The notes: generated by a model not told the origin, from the letters alone. 64,000 nucleotides of DNA from Melanocharis versteri (GCA_013397845.1 VZTG01007655.1:518505-582504); one strand, 5' to 3'; shown: positions 12,270 to 26,860, numbered from the stretch's first letter. Numbers and translations are program-made.

Positions 12270-14783
12270 TTACACATAATCATACCAAGTGTTTCTGTGC
12301 ATTCTTTCTGATGTGACCACTCCTTTGATTGTTTTTTTAACCTATTTCCTCACAGGCAGTGACTAATACAGCCTAGGGAATAACCTATACTGGCACTCCC
12401 TCAGATGCTCAAAATTGTGGACTTACTTTTTGGAATTGACTTACAGCACCATGAATGGTCCACCCCACAACTTGTAAACTTTGCTGCACACACATATGAC
12501 CCTCTGCTGCCAGGGAAAATACTGCTAGTTTTTGGTAGGCATTGCCACAGTGCATTGTCAGATCACAATTCCTTCCCACGTGTAGCACGGGCACCTCAGA
12601 GAGGAGCAGGTGGGAACCGGGGGCAAATACTGGTCTTTCCCTGGCGATGCTCTGGGAATCTCCACAGTTTATAACACAGCAAAGGCAGTAGCTTTGTTCT
12701 TTCGAGGAAGGTCTTTCCAAGGCCCGCCATGTTCTGACCTGGTCAAGTGTTTTCTAAACGAACTTCCTTCTCTCATCTCGGGGGATGACTCACTTTTCAA
12801 AACATGATTCCTCCACAATGGAATTCTAAGAGAATCTGAGACTGCAAGCTGAATGGCGTGGATTTCACACTACTACAAGTGTCTGCACGTGAAGCAGGGA
12901 GACTTTTCTTAGCACCAGAATATGAGGTTCAATTCTAGCACATAAAAAGATCTTGTTTATATTCTAAAAGCATCTAGTACATGAACGCTATTTCATCTTA
13001 AAGTCTTCAAAGTTCAGAATTTTGGAAAGTTGCTGGATACCGTAACAGAATCTCATTTTCATAACGGTATCAAAAATACCAGAGTCCCTTCTTTACTCTG
13101 CATAAACTCTTATCTTTGGATCCAGACATAGCATCATTAAAGAAACAGATGGTGGTTAACATTTTCAGGAGCACTAAATTGATTTATGAACATAAATTGC
13201 AGACTTTAAAGTACCTAAAGGCATAAAGCAATCTACATTCCTTTGTTTTCCACTCTTTTGAAAATTTTATTTTATGTTGTCTTCTCTTTCCAAGAAAATG
13301 CTCTTTCCTTTGCAATCTAAACACTTATTGGAATCACAGAAGAAATATCCTCCCATACTTGGGCAGTGAGACACACTTCAGGGGAGGTGATCTCACTCAA
13401 GATTCGTAACAACTCAGGAAAGGGATTTCAGAGCCTCAGTAAGACAAGGCAGGGGAGTAACACTAATATAATCAGCTCTTTGTGGATGGAAGTCCATTAT
13501 CCATTTTTCTTCCAAAGCAGAGTCACTAAAGTCCTTGTCTGGCAATAGTCCACAGCCAATGGACCGATCCAGAACTCCATCTCAGGGCTCCTTCAGCTGT
13601 GACTGAACCAAAGTAGACTCATTAAAAAATAAGCTCAAAATCTGCCTCTGTGAAAACAGTTCATCAGCTCCTTCCTCACAGGATAAATACATTTGGTGGG
13701 CAGAAGAGTACCTGAGCTGCTAACATTCCCAAAGCATAGTAAACATCTTCCCTTTTTTACAGTTCTGCAGAATTTTTCAGTTAGTTTATAAATCATACTA
13801 TTTATTCTTTATGCTTGCAAGCCGCATTTCATCCCACGTGACCAAAAAGCAGCACCCCGGTGTCTACTGCACATCAGGGCTTTAATGAGAACAAAGCATC
13901 ACTGAGTATAAAGATGGAAGCAAATATCCACCTGAGATCCCAGCTGGGAAATCAGGAAGGCAAAATGTAAATGCCCAAGTTAGAATTAAGTAAAGAAATG
14001 AGATTTAACACCCTCTCTCTGCTACAAAGAACACCAATATCTATATAAAGCAATCTGCACAAACAATGAGTATGGATGACTTTGAAAAGCTGCCATAAGA
14101 ATTTACCACTGTGGGCACAGTGATGAATTGACACCCCTCTAATTATGATAGATGGTGATAAAAAAGCCTCAGCTGCATGGTATTTATCTATCCAGTTTGG
14201 GATGTTTTTGTCAGCCGGGAAAGCAAGCTGGAAAAGCAGAACTTCTCAAAGCTGTGGTACAAAAGAATCCTAAAGAGCAAATTCCAAGGTGCCAGGTACA
14301 GAGGCCAAGTGCATGTCGGGAGAAGGACAAACCTTCCCTGGCATGAAGAAATTTCCAGATGGCAAGAAGTTTCCAGCATGTCCTGGTGAGGCATATAGCT
14401 AGAATATAGTGTACTCTGTTATTCCCAATGCCTGCACAATTGCATAACAAACGTACCAGCCAGCATCAGCACAAATTAGTCCTGTAAAACACACCTGCAT
14501 TCTGGTACAGCGGGGCATTTGGGACTTCTCAGACTGAAAATTTCAGAGGTCAGCTTTTCATCTCCTTTTTATTACAGAGTTATATACGTAACAGGGAAGT
14601 TGAGGGGCAGAGACAACAAGAGCTTCTCAAGCAGAGAGAAACTGTCAATATTTGGCAGACAGCTGAGTCCATCTCTGTTGCTGCACTCCCTTATGTTTGG
14701 TGCTCTCCTGTCTTTTTTTCTTTAGTAGCAGGTGAGATTATTCTGTACACTGTGGGACTGACCCGCAGGTGACAGGAATGTAC

Positions 14784-14801
14784 GTTATATGATCATATAA
14801 C
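14784..14801. repeat. 18-bp perfect palindrome
   Basis: gttatatgatcatataac equals its own reverse complement. It is AT-rich, in intron 7. Confidence 0.9.
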
Positions 14802-16464
14802 AGTAAGTATTTGGTAAATTACCTTAAAACCTCCCTGCAATAAGGAAACAGAACACTGTGAGCTTACTGCTTACTCCTGAAAAGCAACCGCAGGAGAAAA
14901 GCAGAGAAATAGCTTGTTTGGTGAAAGTTGGGGAAAAAACTAGGAATAGATTTACTCAAAACAGTACAGCAAGGCCCGGAGTGTTGCCATTTGCCCCCTG
15001 CTGAGCACAGAAAATGAGGTCTGCAAAATATATGTTGTACCGTTGCCCCCAGTGAACAGGAAATGGCTCAGTTATAGGTTACCTCTCTAGGATGAACAAC
15101 TGATACACAGTTCAGCTTTCTGGTGCCTGAGTGCAACACTTCTCCCTGAGTGCTTACTACCAACCCAAGGAATCCCAACAGAAAAGGTAGCTCATCTTCT
15201 AAATTCACATTTCTGAACAAAGACTTGCGTATTAACCAGTGTAGGTCTGAATTATAACTTCCAGTCCAGGTGATTGCAACCTGATGCCAGCTTAAGCACG
15301 TATGGAACAACTGTTGCATCAGCTGGCAGCACAGGATCAGCAGGAGTCTGCAGATTGTCATTTATGGAAACAATTCTGCTTTCTGAGTCAAACTGCCCGA
15401 CCTTTCCCAGCTCACCTCCCAACACTTACATGTCACTATTCTCGACAGTGAGGAAGCTGGCACATTTCAGAGCATTCATGCATCATCTCTCAGAGATCTT
15501 GGAGACAAGGATTCCTTCTCATTATTATTTCCTACATACCCTCTCTGGCACTGTGGGGACATCATTTGGCTCATTATGCTTCAGCTTTCCAATCTGCAGA
15601 GTGGGATACTACCTTGCCTCACTGGGTACTGTCAAAGAAACCACTCAGTTTCGTGACAAAAAGAGGTCATTTCAGCATATATGAGGTCTGTTGGAAGGGC
15701 TCTTCCTTTGCCAAGCATCCTTAATTGCTACCATGCCTATAGCATTTCAGCAAAGGCTTTTCTCTCAATGGTACGTGTAATCACCTGGAAATAACACCAG
15801 GGTTTTTAATTCTGTATTCTGCCAATCTCAATTACTATCACCAGTTTCAGTAGGGGCCGAGGAATAAAAGTCTTTCTTAACAGCCCTTTGTGCCTTTGTC
15901 TTCTGGTTCTTCAGAAGACACAGGTGAAGTCACATTGGTAAGGCCACAGGAGACGTTCATGCATTACCTGTTTAGTCACTTTTTTCTTTCCCAGGGATAA
16001 TAGTCTGGCACATTTGCAAGGGTCTCATTCCTCACACAGGCACCATAGTTCAAAGATGATGTTAGAGGCGTATTACCTATTACCATAGTGGATGTGCATC
16101 ACCAAGCACAGACTTTCAGTCACTTAATTGGGAGGGGTGGACACAATTCACTAAATTCTGCTGACTTTACAATTCACACACTCACACCCTGATACTTTGT
16201 GGTAAACGTCTTTCAAAAAACAACAGAGGGTGACAGGAAAAGTTTGATGCACCAGAAAAGGCAGCTGTCACTGGAAAGTAGGGAGCTGAAGAAAAAAAAA
16301 GAAATCTGCCTTATTCAGTGCACTGTGCTGGAGAGCTGCAGCTTAATGGAAGGTAAGTCAGGGCATCTGGTCTAGGCTTCTGCGCCTTGAATAAATTGCT
16401 AATTGATTTCTAATGACTATAGAATGTTGTGATAACATTTTTTAAAATGCTAGTGCTACAAATA

Positions 16465-16499
16465 TTCTATAATGAAGTGCAGTGTTCTATAATGAAGTG
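16465..16499. repeat. Short direct duplication, 20-bp period
   Basis: ttctataatgaagtg occurs at 16465-16479 and again at 16485-16499, separated by five bases. Confidence 0.9.
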
Positions 16500-19400
16500 T
16501 ATAAACTTTCACAGAGTAACATTCATTGAGAGGAGCAGCATACTTAATAAAATTAAAGGGCAGCAAATTTGGAAATTTTGCATAGAAATGCTATTTTCTG
16601 TAACCTATCTGTGGAATTTACTGCCTCAGAAAAGAACCTAGCCAAAACTAATGGTTATGGCCAGTAGCAAGATCTCTAGCTGAAACCAAGCCTTTCTTGT
16701 AACAATCTAAAATTGGAGAGTATTGGGAGCAGGAGACTGCAGAAATAAGAGATAACACTTAATTGTCATTAAATATATCGCCCAGCTTGAAGCCTTTAAT
16801 TTGAAAACCATCTTTTCAGGAACAGTACTTGAGCACCTTCACACTTTCGGGATGTGTAGAAGTAATTTCCTCAGCTCAGATCAAAGATCACATGGTAGGC
16901 TTCTGGCAGGCAGAGCTCAGGGGATACATAAAGGGCCATGCAGGCATAGATGTGAGATTGGGATATTTATCACCGATCAAAGTGGTCTTGCTTAAAACAT
17001 AAATGTTCCTTTTCCACCTCCTCTTTCCTTCTCTTCCCATGAATATTTGGGTGGTTGCATTTCATTCACATATAACCTCATGGAACTAAAACTTTAAACT
17101 CTGCCTTTTTTTTTTTAATAGGATGATGCACTATTTTTCACTGTGAGGCAAAAATGTTCTCTGCTATAATTTTCAGTCAGAACTTGGGTACAACTCCAAT
17201 TGTAATAAACAGAGGATGAAACTTTACTCTTCACAGCTATGGTTGAGCTGACAATATTAAAGAAAAAGATATCCATATCATAGGCAGCAGGTAAATCCTA
17301 CATCTCAGACAAGGGTTATGTGGCCTAGGAAGTAGAGTACTCCTACTCTTACACTATTTTCTTTGACTTGCATTGTATCTTCATGCTGCCTTCATGATCG
17401 TTAAAGCTTTGCTTTGTTTCTGAAATTTCACTATGATTTGCACTCTTACGGTCAGGGAACAAAAAAGATTTCATAAATCTAATGATCCTTCATAAAGAAT
17501 TCAGATAGGGTGAATTTCCTACCAAGTGTCTGTATACATCTGTCAAATGTAGAAGCAAAACTTTGAAAGGTCTACCTCTCCTCATGCTAGATATATTGCA
17601 TCAGCATAAACAGATGAAGAACAAAACATTCATCCCAAATGAGAAAAATTAAATTGCTGGCAGCTCCTGAGAACATCTAACTAATAACTGTTACTGGTGA
17701 CAGCAGGATTTTTGAGGCTGCTCTGCAAACAAAATAGAAATTTTGTTCGACAAAACAATATCTTCTGGTTAACTTCCCAACTGCAGACCTGCTTTGGGCC
17801 TAAGAACCCTTGGCTCTGCAGTATTTTGAGTCTTTGCCTTGAAAGCTCTTGGTAGTTGTCAGAGGACTTGTGATGAGAAGGTTTGACTCCTGTCTTTCCC
17901 TCAACTTCTCCTCAGAGATCTGAGACATCTGGGAATTGTCTCATTTGGTCATGCTCTTCGCTTGTAGGTGGGTGATAGGATTGTGACTATCGAGAGTGGG
18001 ACACAAATCAATCAACCCCTAAATGTGCAGAAATTCAGTGTTGTTTGCTCTGGTAATGAATCCTGTACATTGATTTTGCTTATGTTGTACTGGGGCTTTT
18101 TTATGTAATACTTGTGATAATTATATTAACTATGCAATTTTGAATGTATTGTAAACCTCACTGCTTTTAACAAGGAAATTGCTCATTATTATTCACAATT
18201 TTTAACTTCTTTACAAAACTGTAAATGCTTTAAAGAAGCCCCAGAAAGATATCAATGCAGTGACATGGAACTAAAGAGAGAGTTACAGAGGACACAGTAC
18301 TAAAATTGACTTTCTCTGTATCACAGGCTCAACAAGCACTTTTTCCAACCTGTGGGGCAAAATATGAGATCCTTTAGCACTGAAATCCTGCATCATCTGA
18401 ATCTGCTGGTTTGTTTGGAGCCTGAATGGCGTGAAGTTCCTGCATATCATGGCAATAAAGACACGAAAAAGCGCGTACTTTTACTCGATAAATTCCTGGT
18501 TGCTCTCTACATACACTTCAAGTAAGTCTGTACACACAACATATATCCATCTGACTTCACCATTTAGCAAAGGAGCAAGGAAAGGACCATATTTCCTATT
18601 ATCCAGCACATATCCTAAGAAGTGCGTTTTAATGCGTTATTACGCTAAGGATGCAGATTCCACCTAGCAGATCCTTCATTATTTAAAATCCAATTAGTCG
18701 TCTTTGCTCGGCTGGTTTTTAATCCAGCAATCATGTATGTGCATAATTTAAGGCAAATGAATAATTCCACTGAGGCCAATGGTCAATATTATTGTTACCA
18801 GTGGAAACCAGCTGATATGCACAAGTGCTTTGCTTGAATAGGCTAGGGCACAGCACTGGGAGGAATGTATGATTAGGAGTTTATTTTCAGAAATTCCTCA
18901 GGAAAAAGTTGAAGCTTAATGTACACAGTGACAAAAAAACGACAAAAAACATTTAAGCATTTCTATCTATAAATTCTAGTGCATCATGAAAAGTATTATC
19001 ATCTTGTCAACCTGGAATACTCTTTCAGATGTTCTGAGTCTTTAGGACAGGTGAAAAGGAGTGGGAATTTAAGGTCTCAGAGCTGACTCAAGGGAGAGAG
19101 ATGGGGGTAAAAAAATTACAAAAACTCCAAACTTTGTAATAAGCAAAAATGTAAAAACTAAAAGAAACTAGATTTACTTTTATGGACTTAGGAGCAATGG
19201 CTTAAAATACAGGCAAAGGCCTCCAGATACCTTTGCTCTTAGTCTGAGTAGAATTTCTTGCTAAGCATCAACACCCTAATAGACTTACAGGGACTCTAAG
19301 CCACAGTCACTCCTTAAAACTGCTCCTAAACAATCCACATTTTGTAGCTGGTGCTATCAGATGGATGCAAAGGAGATGCCAGAGAGTTCAGCCCAGCTTC

Positions 19401-20865
19401 AGTCTGAGCAGATGACAGTCAAAGGAACAAGGATCAGCTGGTCCTGTTTTGATAATGACATTTCTTCAAATCTTTCTTTCAAAAGGAAATTTTAAGCAGA
19501 GTTGCTTTCTCCAAGCTCTTATTTTAAAGGCTATACTTACTGTGTTACCTCAATGACGGAATTTTACGAATGTGCATGTGCATTCTCTAGGTACATATAA
19601 ACATCTATAATGTTTGTTCAGTGTCTTCATGAGAAAGGCAAGACAGAGCTGGGTGAAGACAAGAGCACAGGGATTGTGAACCAGAGCAGAGAATGCTCCA
19701 GACAGGTTATTCTGCTATACAGACACTGTCGGATAAAAATGAATAACGTAGGCAAGATTCATCATGAGCAGTAGAAAAAATAAGAGGGTTCCTATGTGTA
19801 GCTTGGTTCCCCAATCGTTCTGTATATTCTGTACTGATGGAAGGAGCAAATTAAAATTCCACTCTGAGGCAGAAACATTGGCAATTTGTACAGAACCCTC
19901 TGCAGGAGCTAAATGGAGCCATTAACTGAGAAGGACTGCCTTGATGAGGACAACAGAAACATCAAGATTAATTTGAAACTGAGAGCCCTTGAGCAAGAAT
20001 CAAAGAAACTGCAGCAATGGAAGATGAGTCCAGAAGAGAGAAGGGGAAGGTGGCAAAAAGGTCTGAGAACATGGAGTCTGCAGAGGTTCCTTCTTTACCT
20101 CTCCTAACAAAGACTGAAGATCTTCAAAGATCAAAGATGTTGAATCTGCTGTAAATGTCCTTTACCCAAGTACACCTGCCCTGATCCAGGTGAAGCATAA
20201 TTTGGGGTTTATTAATTAAAAGCTTTTTGGTAAGCTATAATGCTTACATGGAGCAAACCATATTTGCTTTAGTTGCACACAGTTTGAGGGAAGTGCACTG
20301 TTACCAGTAGAATTTGCCACACTTATTTTTTATAGCAGCACTGAGTCACATTTTCATCATTCATTAAATACAGGCCCCTTTTCAAGTACCTGCACATTTT
20401 GTCAGCTGGGAAAGACTGTAGAAAGTCAGAGAAACATAGAAAAAGACCAAATTTTCAACTCTCTAGTCCCAGATGACTGATAGTGACTGTATGCTGTCAC
20501 TGAGTCCTTCCACTGTGTTTTTTAGCTGTCAGAATATAACCACTGAACTCCTCAACATTATTTCACTCGTTAGTACAGTTCCACATTAATATTTCATCTG
20601 TTTTCGGCTTGGGCGCACATTGCTTTTTACAGTCTGATGTTCTTTACCAGACTGAGCCATTATGGAAAATACAAGGTCTCTGTCTGAGGGCGAGGAAGAG
20701 AATTACAACTTGCATTCAAATGCCAGCTGGTCAAAATGTCTGTGGCACACAATGGTTGGGCTGAGCTGTTTTCCACTGCAGGTTATTTCTGTTGAAAATG
20801 CCTCCTGATCCCATACTTCTCCAGCACAGCAGTCTGTGCTTGCTGGAGAGGTAGGGAATCTTAAA

Positions 20866-20990
20866 TGTATTTAGTCAGGAAAAGGCCTCTAAAGATCAAA
20901 TCCAACCACCAACCTAGCATCAACACCCCGTTCAGCACTAGAGGGGAAATACTGAATGTGTTTAGCAGCGTCCTAGTTAAATCTGTGATG
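20866..20990 (-). mobile_element. CR1 LINE 3'-end fragment, degenerate
   Basis: The + strand text aaaggcctctaaagatcaaa followed by tccaaccaccaacctagcat resembles the reverse complement of the CR1 3' region (consensus sense: pairing with ggaaaagacctt.. atc.. tccaacc motifs). The fragment is short and diverged, with the 3' end at the low coordinate. Confidence 0.55.
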
Positions 20991-23328
20991 TCAAATGGCC
21001 TTCACAAAAGTTTACTGTACAACTCCAACAGATGGCAAAGGCCATTTAACTTCACACTTTTCAAAACAGAGGGGGGAAAAAAGGCTCTCCCTTCACTTCA
21101 AAAAAACCCAGCAGTGTTAGTGCCTTTTGTTTTCACAACGTTGCAGCTTTAATTAGCACTAGTAGTGTTCCGAAGGGACGTGCATCATCATGGCAAATCA
21201 GCTACCTGAAGAGTGGATTTGCTGACAAAATCTCAGCATATTAATTTTGTCAGTACAACTACCCCTGGGAAATTCCTCTAGTCAGCTAGGGGAGGGGAAA
21301 CAAAAATAATCAGGAGGCTACCATTTATATGTCCTCCCATCCCACCTGTAATTTTGTGCTTTCTGAGGGACTTCTCTGTTTTTCTGTGTAAACTGGAGGG
21401 TGCCACATATCTCTGCAGTATGTTTGGTAATACAGGACTTCTGAACTCCCACTAAAAACATCAGCTACACTGCAAGAAATCCTTACATCAAAGAAAAATT
21501 CTAAGCTCCAATAAAACTCTTGCTTTGCCATCTCACTCACTTTCTCCAGGCTTAATATGTAAAAGAGAACAAAAAAATTAAATGTATTTCAATTCAGTTT
21601 AACATGGAACACGTTAACCAAAAGGGAAATATTGAAATTCAGTTACTGCCAAGTGATAAAGCAACTCACATTCTGGAGTGTGCTGAAACTGCTGCACTTT
21701 GAGGATGTAAAAAGTTCTCTCGAAACTGCTCCCTCAGAAGTTAGTTGGTTTTTTTTTTTCTCTCAGTGGTGGCTCAGGTCACTCTGTCTGCTCTGAAGCT
21801 GTCTGGGTCATACAGACCAGTGGGGAAAGAATGGGCCACACACTGATTCTCAGAGACAGGGGGCCTGGACCGAGCAGGTCTTCAGGACTTTCCACAAACA
21901 CATCCTGCAGCCTGCTACGCCAAGTGCCTCGATCCATTCTGCTTGTTGATACAGGTGGCTGACAGACCATTTTCCCTGCCTCCTCCGCACTCAACAGCTG
22001 ACAGCAACAGTGATATTACTTTGGCCTGTGTAGCACTCTGCTCTTCATGGTTCCTGAGCAGCAGCTCTGCTTAGAGGAGGTTCATGCCATCAATCCACCT
22101 GCAGGGTCCTGCCAGAGCCAGGGACCTGCAGAGGGGCCACGAAGGCTCTCCTTTCTCTCATGGGACTGATTATGTGGGTTCTCGTTGAGTGGATTTGCAA
22201 TTTACAGAAAATGCCATGTAGCGACCTCCAAAAATTGTTTGGACTCGTGTGACTTAATCAGGATTTGAATTCAGAGCTCCACAGGTAAAAGTCACGGAGC
22301 TTTATGAGAGTTGCCTTATTCCCACAGAAGTGTGTACAACTTTTTTTTTTCTCCCCCTTTAAAAGGGAAAGGTTGGGCTTTGAAAAAGTCATCCAAGAGC
22401 CCAGAGGCTATTTAGCCACAGTTCTTTCATTACAGCCACTGCAGCAGTTCCATTTCTTACTGCTACTCAGTTATGCAAAAAACCTTTTCGTCCTTTAAAG
22501 TCTTTGGAAATTCACTCCAAAAGAATAAAGTGCTCAATTCAAGCATAAAAATATCCCCTGTGATGGTGGGTTTCCAAATCTAAAAATTTCATTTAATCTT
22601 AGAATTCTGGGCTATCCCTTCCTGTCTCTGTTTATTTTGTGTTTACATTTGCATGGCTGATTTTCCAGAAAGGGTTTTCTGCCTGTATTACTGTTTTATA
22701 AATGCCTCTGTTTATCTCAGTGTAGACTGATAGCAAATTCTTCCAAAACTACGCCAGAACAGTACTGATTGCTGCATGCACAGGAATATACCAACACACA
22801 CTATTCATTAATTTCCATAGTCAATTAAGTCTTTAAAAATAAAGATTATGAAAAACAGCACTGTAAGACGTAGATAATCACTACCTTCTTTAATAAGTGA
22901 AGGCAAGACTGTCAATTATTTTTTGCACTTGATCAGTACATCCCAAGTTCCTCTGTATCCAGTTCCCAATCCAGGAATCCTAGGAAAATTCTACATTTTA
23001 GATAACTAATCCAGTTTCCAGTTGTGGAATCACATCCAAAATTCTCTAATGAAACGTACAATATCTAGAGCTCCTAGCACACAGATAATAAACCTTCATC
23101 TGACAGGCATTTGGAGATATTGTAAAAGCACTGGAGGTTTGCTGGAGAAATCACTATCAAAGAGGCTGAATGAGGGGCAACTGCATTACTGACAGACAAG
23201 ACTGCCCCTTCTCCTTTTCTTATGAGTCTTATAAGCAGCACCACGTAGGCAAGATCAGCACAATGTCCTGGCTGATTTGTTCTAGATATGCTTTAAAAGT
23301 CAATGGAGTGGATGCTCTGTGGTAAATA

Positions 23329-24020
23329 TTCATAGAATAATTTGGGTTTGAAAGGACCTTTAAAGGCCATCTAGTCCAACCCCCTTCAATGAGAAGGGAC
23401 ACCTTTCATGAGATCAGGTTCTGCAGAGCCCTGCCCAACCTGTCCTTCGTGTTTCCAGGGATGGGGAATCCACCACCTCTCTGGGCGACTTGTACCAGTG
23501 TTTTACCACCCTCATTGTAAACATTTTCCTCCTTATATGTGATCTAAATCTGTCCACTTGCAGTTTAATTCATTTCCCCTTGTTCCTCACTACATGCCCT
23601 AGTAAAGAGCCCTTCTCCAGCTCCCTTGCAGGCCTCCTTTAGGTGCTGGGAGCTCTCCCTGGAGCCTTCTGTTCTCCAGGCTGAACAACCTCAGCTGTCT
23701 TAGCATTTCACAGAATCTCAGAATATCCTCATAGGAGAGGTCCTCCAGCCCTCTGATCATCTTCACTGGCCTCCTCTGCACTCATCCAACAGCTGCATGT
23801 CCTACCTGTGCTGGGGACACCAGGGCTGGATGCAGCTCTCAGGTGGGGTCTCACCAGAGCCGAGCAGAGGGGCAGAATCCCCTCCTTCCCCTGCTGCCCA
23901 CGGTGCTTTGGATACAGCCCAGGACACGGCTGGCTCTCTGGGCTGTGAGCACAGATTGCCTGGTCACCTCCAGCCTCTCATCCACCAGAACCCACGAGCC
24001 CTTCCCAGCAGGAAGACTGA
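23329..24020 (-). mobile_element. CR1 LINE, 5'-truncated
   Basis: About 690 bp match the familiar reverse complement of a CR1 3' half. Markers in order are catagaataatttgggtttg, aaggacctttaaaggccatc, tagtccaaccccct, ccacctctctgggcgac, ttctccaggctgaac, and the tail-proximal caccagggctggatgcagct and catccaccagaacccacgag. The 3' end is at about 23329 and the 5' truncation near 24020. The reading frame of the reverse transcriptase is broken, so it is a dead copy. CR1 abundance is typical of birds and other sauropsids. Confidence 0.88.
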
Positions 24021-24164
24021 TTCCTCTGACTGACTTCTAAAGCCTTCATTTTCTACTTCTGGTCTCTTTGTATCTTTTGGAATATGTGCCCAATATTGTT
24101 TTTAGGTCTCCAAGTTGGATGCAGTTCAGAGGATTGGAGTTACAAGGAGAGAGTTCTAGGGTGG

Positions 24165-24197
24165 GCAGATAAACTACACGTGCAGATAAACTACACG
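24165..24197. repeat. Short direct duplication, 17-bp period
   Basis: gcagataaactacacg occurs at 24165-24180 and 24182-24197, separated by one base. It lies about 150 bp beyond the CR1 copy. Confidence 0.9.
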
Positions 24198-26727
24198 CTT
24201 ACGATGGTTTGACCACTCGTCATACTGAGCCCTCAAATCCTGCCCAGCCAGAAATCCCTCTGAAACCAATGAATAAAGACAATATTAATGGACCAATTCT
24301 CTTTGCAGGCAGGAAGGACTTAATATTCACAGTAAGACTGGTGAAGGTTTAGTTGTATTGCCCTTTGTCTTAAAAGCAAGATGTTGAAACAAGTTAAACT
24401 CAAAATAAACATTAATAAACAATTCTAGAGGCATGACTTGTGTCCTGACCATGGGCATATTTCTTTGCCTTTTTCTTTCCCAGGATCTAGATAATGAACC
24501 AGTCGGTTATTTGTGAATTTATCTAGTAGCTATGGGTCCACAGCTATAAAATCTGATGATTATTTTTTCAGAAGGCATCAATCATCGTTTCTTGACAAAA
24601 CTGGTGGTAGGGCTCAAGCAGTGCACCCACAAACAGAGGCACTCAAAATCCTAAGTCGTGTATAAATGTCCCAGGAGTTTAACTCTTAATTCTATAGCTC
24701 TGGGACAAGAGATTAAAGATTAAAGACAAGAAAGGTCTCTGTGGTGATTAGACAGCAGCAATTAGGATACAGTCTAAAGAAGAACAAAAGAAAGAAAAGT
24801 GAAAGGGCAACAGAAAGACAGGGCTATTAAAAAGGTCCTTCCCACACAGGAGCACTGGGCAGAGGGTCTCTATTAACACCTCCCATAAACAACCCGAAAA
24901 AGCTTAATTTTAATGGAGAGTTTCTTTTCATACAGAGGAAGAGGGCTGAGAAATCCAAAGCTGAGTTCTGAAGGGCTCATAAAAACTTCATTTCACACAA
25001 CAAGTGAATTGGAGAAATGTTCACCAGCAGGTTTTCGTGGCAGGTGCCAATGAGTAAGTCACTGCTGTTACTCACTTTCAAGTCAGTGGTACAGCAACCA
25101 TTACAGTAGCAGTTGTCAAGGAGGAAAAGGAAAACAAATGAGGTCAGCATTTATGCAAATTAAATGTGGAAACTGCTTTTTCAGTGCATTAATGCTGTGG
25201 CCCTTCAGTGCTCTGAACTATGGGCCCTCTCCCCTTACCCACCACTGTTACAGCAGATGGAGATGAAATAACCTCTGCAATCACAGTGATGGGCTGCTCA
25301 TACTTGCGTGCTTATTCTTTGTAAATTTTTCACATTCATGCAAACCCCTGCCAAAAAGATGATTAAAAAAACCTCAACCCCACAACAATAAAAGCCCAGC
25401 ATTTTCTTGGAGGGGCGGAGGTGGATGGGGAATAAACACCATGGAAACATGTAGACAGATATATTCTTAGAATCAGATCATTCTCTTTTGTGGAAAGCCT
25501 TACTAATTCAAGCTTAAGTGCTGCAAGAATAAAGGGTTAGAAGGAAAAACACAGCTGGCGAAAATTGGGGGTTGCAGCTCTGCGTTTAATGTCTTCCACT
25601 TTGTGGCAATATCTCTGAATTTCTCATGTCTCCCTCATTGGCTGCAACAGGCTGGAGGAGGGGGGGTGAGAAAAGCTCACAGGATCTGTCAATGCTGTCA
25701 GCAAAGTAAATTACATCTGTTGTTCAATTTGTTCCATTTTGATTTCATGATGGGAACTGTAAAGGTGATTGTAAGCCTGTGTTTCAAGCTGATTTAGCAA
25801 CTCCTGAAAGTATGATCTCAAAGCCTGAGAGGTGGAGGGAAGTTCCAGGACAAAGCCTGTTTAACCCACTGCATTTATATATGTTTCTCTCTGCTGTCCC
25901 TGGGGATGTGATGCTCCTGAAGGTTTGCACTGATTCAATCTCACTGCGTTGTGTCTCTCACATCTCTCTGTGGTGGCTCTACTGCACTGTTTTAGACTAT
26001 TATCTCATTTTCTTGCCTAGGCGCTGGGGAAGACTAACAAGCATTTTCTAAATCTGAGGGAGTCAACTTATTATGTGCCAGTTTGGGCATCTCTTCCAGG
26101 GACAGGTTAGTGCCCTGGATCTCATCCAGGCTTGGCCTTAGTCCATTTATAATAATACCACACTCTTTAGTTTACACTTAGAGCCTTGAGGTAAATTGTT
26201 CCTGGAGGCATTGCATGTTATTTTCAGAGGCTCGACCAAGTATTCTGAAGCGTTGTCCAAATGACATGGGCCAAAGCCAAGACTCCAAAACTGATTGGCA
26301 GGCTCAAGGTTGCCCATTATTAATAACCTTCAAGCAGATCAAGCAGAATTATTCAATCCTAGAATTCAAGCTGTAAGGGGCAAGCAGAACAACTCAGGCC
26401 CAGGTTCTCCACTACCCAGCAGTGTGAACAGCCCAACGCAACAACATACGGTTGTGTTTTGCAAGGTCTCTGTGCTTTGTTTTCATTTATACGTACAATT
26501 GCTGAGATGCAGGGCAGTGGAGAGACCAGGCATGTAAAACTGAGGCTGCAGTGGATAGGTTTGCATGCAGTGTCACAGATCTCCAGCTGCAGAGAGCACA
26601 TTTCACGCAGAGATGAAAACCTTTCTAGAGACAGGGCACTGGCCGAATTGTATTTAACTCAGAAACAAAGCTTCCCCTGAAGGACAGTAACAAACTGATT
26701 AAAAATAATTAAAAAGAAGATCCATTA

Positions 26728-26860
26728 GGGAAGGTTGAAAGAACTGAATCTCCTCAGACTAGGAAAAGATTAAGTGAAGACAACAAATGCCTACAAATAT
26801 TTAAACACTATGTTATAAACTGCACAGAGATTAATTTTCCTCCTTAGTCAACAAGACAAT
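26728..26860 (+). mobile_element. Ancient CR1 LINE fragment
   Basis: The text agggaaggttgaaagaactg and then aatgcctacaaatatttaaa follows, at perhaps two-thirds identity, the sense strand of CR1 (ggctgag..agctg, then aatgc.tataaatatct). Boundaries are uncertain and the copy is old. Confidence 0.5.

Noticed and set aside
15068..15361. 97-codon minus-strand frame with a hydrophobic start
   Set aside because: The leader contains several polar residues after the core, and no acceptor, poly(A) signal or cysteine pattern supports it.
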